Shown here one piece after another: positions 7,563 through 8,405 of a DNA stretch of 8,405 nucleotides (its first letter is position 1; the number at the start of each line of letters is the position of its first letter). Source of the stretch: Chitinophaga pinensis (GTDB taxonomy: Bacteria; Bacteroidota; Bacteroidia; NS11-12g; UBA9320); assembly GCA_945890595.1 (NCBI GenBank), contig CAMDCQ010000100.1, positions 1 through 8,405 of the forward strand. The letters run 5' to 3'. The position numbers and the translations under genes are program-made. Below the pieces are notes generated by a model, which had not been told where the DNA came from, ran no database searches, and worked only from the letters and a program-made list of their open reading frames with translations.

Positions 7563-7654
7563 CTCTTTCATTAAATTTCTAGCAACCCATGCAACTTAAG
7601 CTTGGGGTCATTTATATTTGTATTTCGCAAAAGGTGTTGGCCTATATTTTAAAG
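7555..7654. other. Intergenic stretch between ribH and the repeat units
   Basis: Apart from the possible hairpin at the ribH end and the promoter-like box at 7613-7620, I see no coding sequence, no RNA gene and no repeat in these 100 bases. Confidence 0.5.
7613..7620 (+). promoter_or_regulatory. Promoter-like box with no gene downstream
   Basis: TATATTTG is an exact TAnnTTTG match in the non-coding region after ribH. No clear -33 TTTG lies 17-23 bases before it. No ATG-initiated open frame of useful length follows; instead the repeat units start about 35 bases further on. It may be the remnant promoter of a gene now displaced, or drive a transcript of the repeats. Confidence 0.3.
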
Positions 7655-7822
7655 AAGGTAGGTAGTAAGCAACTACAAGTAGTTAATTAGAATTGAAAGC
7701 TTGTACATAGCAGCAAACAAAACTTGAAGTTTGCGTTTGAGTTTGAGTTTGAGTTTGCGTTTGAGTTTGAGTTTGAGTTTGAACTTTTAAATAGAAACTA
7801 CATACTCACCCTAACAAATGAA
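7655..7822. repeat. Tandem repeat unit 1 (short-array copy)
   Basis: This 168-base unit has three parts: a leader (7655-7733), a hexamer array (7728-7781) and a tail (7802-7822). The leader is identical to that of unit 2 over 7661-7733, and with one mismatch back to 7655, at an offset of 174. The 21-base tail beginning ATACTCACCC is identical to unit 2's tail at 8168-8188. The linker between array and tail (7782-7801) is not shared. In the leader, AACTAC (7671-7676) pairs with GTAGTT (7679-7684), and GTAAGC (7665-7670) can pair with GCTTGTAC (7699-7706) with one bulge. The ends GGTAGTA (7661-7667) and TACTCACC (7803-7810) are inverted repeats with one bulge. No protein is credible here. Confidence 0.85.
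7728..7781. repeat. Hexanucleotide array 1 (9 copies)
   Basis: Nine hexamers in register: seven AGTTTG and two CGTTTG. The two CGTTTG copies are 24 bases apart, so bases 7734-7757 and 7758-7781 are identical. There is no AACTTG inside, unlike array 2; only an AACTTT follows at 7782. The array opens with the imperfect palindrome AAACTTGAAGTTT (7720-7732). Confidence 0.9.
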
Positions 7823-7828
7823 AACGGA

Positions 7829-8188
7829 AAGGTGGGTAGTAAGCAACTACAAGTAGTTAATTAGAATTGAAAGCTTGTACATAGCAGCAAACAAAACTTG
7901 AAGTTTGAGTTTGCGTTTGAGTTTGAACTTGAGTTTGAGTTTGCGTTTGAGTTTGAACTTGAACTTGAGTTCGCGTTTGAGTTTGAACTTGAGTTTGCGT
8001 TTGAGTTTGAACTTGAACTTGAGTTCGCGTTTGAGTTTGAACTTGAGTTCGCGTTTGAGTTTGAACTTGAGTTCGCGTTTGAGTTTGAACTTGAGTTTGC
8101 GTTTGCGTTTGCGTTTGTGTTTGAGTTTGAACTTGCGTTTGAGTTTGAACTTGCAAGGGACTCCTAAATACTCACCCTAACAAATGAA
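7829..8188. repeat. Tandem repeat unit 2 (expanded-array copy)
   Basis: Second copy of the unit, 360 bases, separated from unit 1 by 6 bases. Leader 7829-7907 matches unit 1 at an offset of 174 with one difference (7834 G for A). The tail 8168-8188 is identical to 7802-7822. Its array is more than four times longer than that of unit 1 and has extra hexamer types. The same leader hairpins occur at 7839-7858. The ends GGGTAGTA (7834-7841) and TACTCACCC (8169-8177) are inverted repeats with one bulge, slightly better than in unit 1. Confidence 0.85.
7902..8153. repeat. Hexanucleotide array 2 (42 copies, no indels)
   Basis: 42 consecutive hexamers in perfect register. My count by type: 15 AGTTTG, 11 CGTTTG, 11 AACTTG, 4 AGTTCG and 1 TGTTTG. 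Higher-order structure is clear: the order AACTTG, AGTTYG, CGTTTG, AGTTTG recurs as a 24-base unit, sometimes with an added AACTTG to make 30. Bases 7956-8009 and 8010-8063 are 54-base duplicates differing at one base. All four AGTTCG copies follow AACTTG, so each makes GAAC-TTGA-GTTC, a 4-base-pair stem with a four-base loop. The array ends in a perfect palindrome CTTGCAAG (8150-8157). Frames across the array lack stops on both strands only because of the hexamer composition. Confidence 0.93.
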
Positions 8189-8244
8189 TTAGGGAACATT
8201 GGCATTCAGCAAACAACCATTAACCAATAACTCTTTACTAAGCA
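8189..8244. other. Intergenic stretch after the repeats
   Basis: No gene, RNA or clear repeat is seen. A 10-base CAGCAAACAA at 8208-8217 also occurs in both unit leaders (7711-7720, 7885-7894); it is too short to call a third copy. Confidence 0.4.
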
Positions 8245-8343
8245 TCAAAACAACCCATTAATCTCCGCATCAATTTTACTTATAATGCTTCCAAGATGTT
8301 CTGGGTTATTCTCAAAATCAATGTCATCTACATCGATAATTAA
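8245..8343 (-). pseudogene. Possible C-terminal remnant of a decayed or frameshifted gene
   Basis: On the minus strand, a frame open for 32 codons ends in TGA at 8247-8245. It reads with very protein-like composition: IDVDDIDFENNPEHLG followed by SIISKIDAEINGLF, an acidic turn followed by an amphipathic helix. There is no start codon of note, and an in-frame TAA stands at 8346-8344. Upstream, toward the window edge, two other minus-strand frames are open and also look protein-like (TEFGLECTYGFTVFFDS in one, DWNAPMVLLFSLIHFVIN in another). That pattern fits a gene entering from beyond 8405 with a frameshift near 8343, but the evidence is a short stretch. The family is not recognised. Confidence 0.33.
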
Positions 8344-8405
8344 TTACAAAGTGAATCAAAGAAAACAGTAAAACCATAGGTGCATTCCAATCCAAACTCT
8401 GTCCA

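Noticed and set aside
7661..8153. CRISPR array
   Set aside because: There are no unique spacers between equal repeats; the units are contiguous hexamers with a few variants, and no cas gene is present.
7857..8180. Three overlapping open frames across the hexamer array (minus QTQV-type repeat; plus FEFA/FELE-type and LSLN-type repeats)
   Set aside because: All begin with TTG, have no promoter or start context, and are stop-free only because the hexamers contain no stop in those frames. The perfect 6-base register keeps them open by default. Peptide evidence would be needed to revive them.
8208..8217. Third copy of the repeat leader
   Set aside because: Only 10 bases (CAGCAAACAA) match, with no similarity on either side.

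Overview
The window reads as chromosomal DNA of a Bacteroidota bacterium, most likely of the order Flavobacteriales. The protein types point that way: a large TonB-dependent receptor with an N-terminal carboxypeptidase-regulatory-like domain, a secreted DUF1573 protein, a short PdhA, and RecF next to a DUF721 protein. So do several promoter-like boxes of the Bacteroidota TAnnTTTG type and the lack of clear Shine-Dalgarno sequences. The base composition is AT-rich. The genus cannot be named from sequence reading alone.

Layout. 1-731 (+): the 3' end of an unrecognised gene, then a small secreted DUF1573 protein. 751-5322 (-): a compact leftward run transcribed recF > DUF721 (DciA-like) > rpe > TonB-dependent receptor, with gaps of 9, 0 and 27 bases. 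5323-5373: a divergent control region with a good -7-type box on each strand. 5374-7554 (+): pdhA, a membrane-anchored TPR protein and ribH. pdhA has its own promoter box. The TPR gene has another, with the same octamer, and probably drives ribH, which follows after 9 bases. 7555-8405: about 850 bases with no convincing intact gene, dominated by an unusual two-copy repeat.

The coding part is mostly housekeeping: recombination repair and probable helicase loading (recF, DUF721), pentose phosphate metabolism (rpe), pyruvate oxidation (pdhA), riboflavin synthesis (ribH) and envelope functions (receptor, DUF1573, TPR protein). The genes are not one pathway; their order looks like an ordinary conserved Bacteroidota neighbourhood.

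The part that stands out is 7655-8188. Two tandem units share an almost identical leader of about 79 bases that can fold into hairpins, and an identical 21-base tail. Between them lies a hexanucleotide array, 9 copies in unit 1 and 42 in unit 2. The array keeps a perfect 6-base register and is built from only five hexamer variants arranged in 24- and 30-base super-repeats. The unit ends are imperfect inverted repeats. A promoter-like box without a gene lies upstream, and a probable decayed gene end lies downstream. A non-autonomous mobile or amplifying element, or a structured non-coding RNA locus, are the best readings. Open frames across the array are by-products of the hexamer period.
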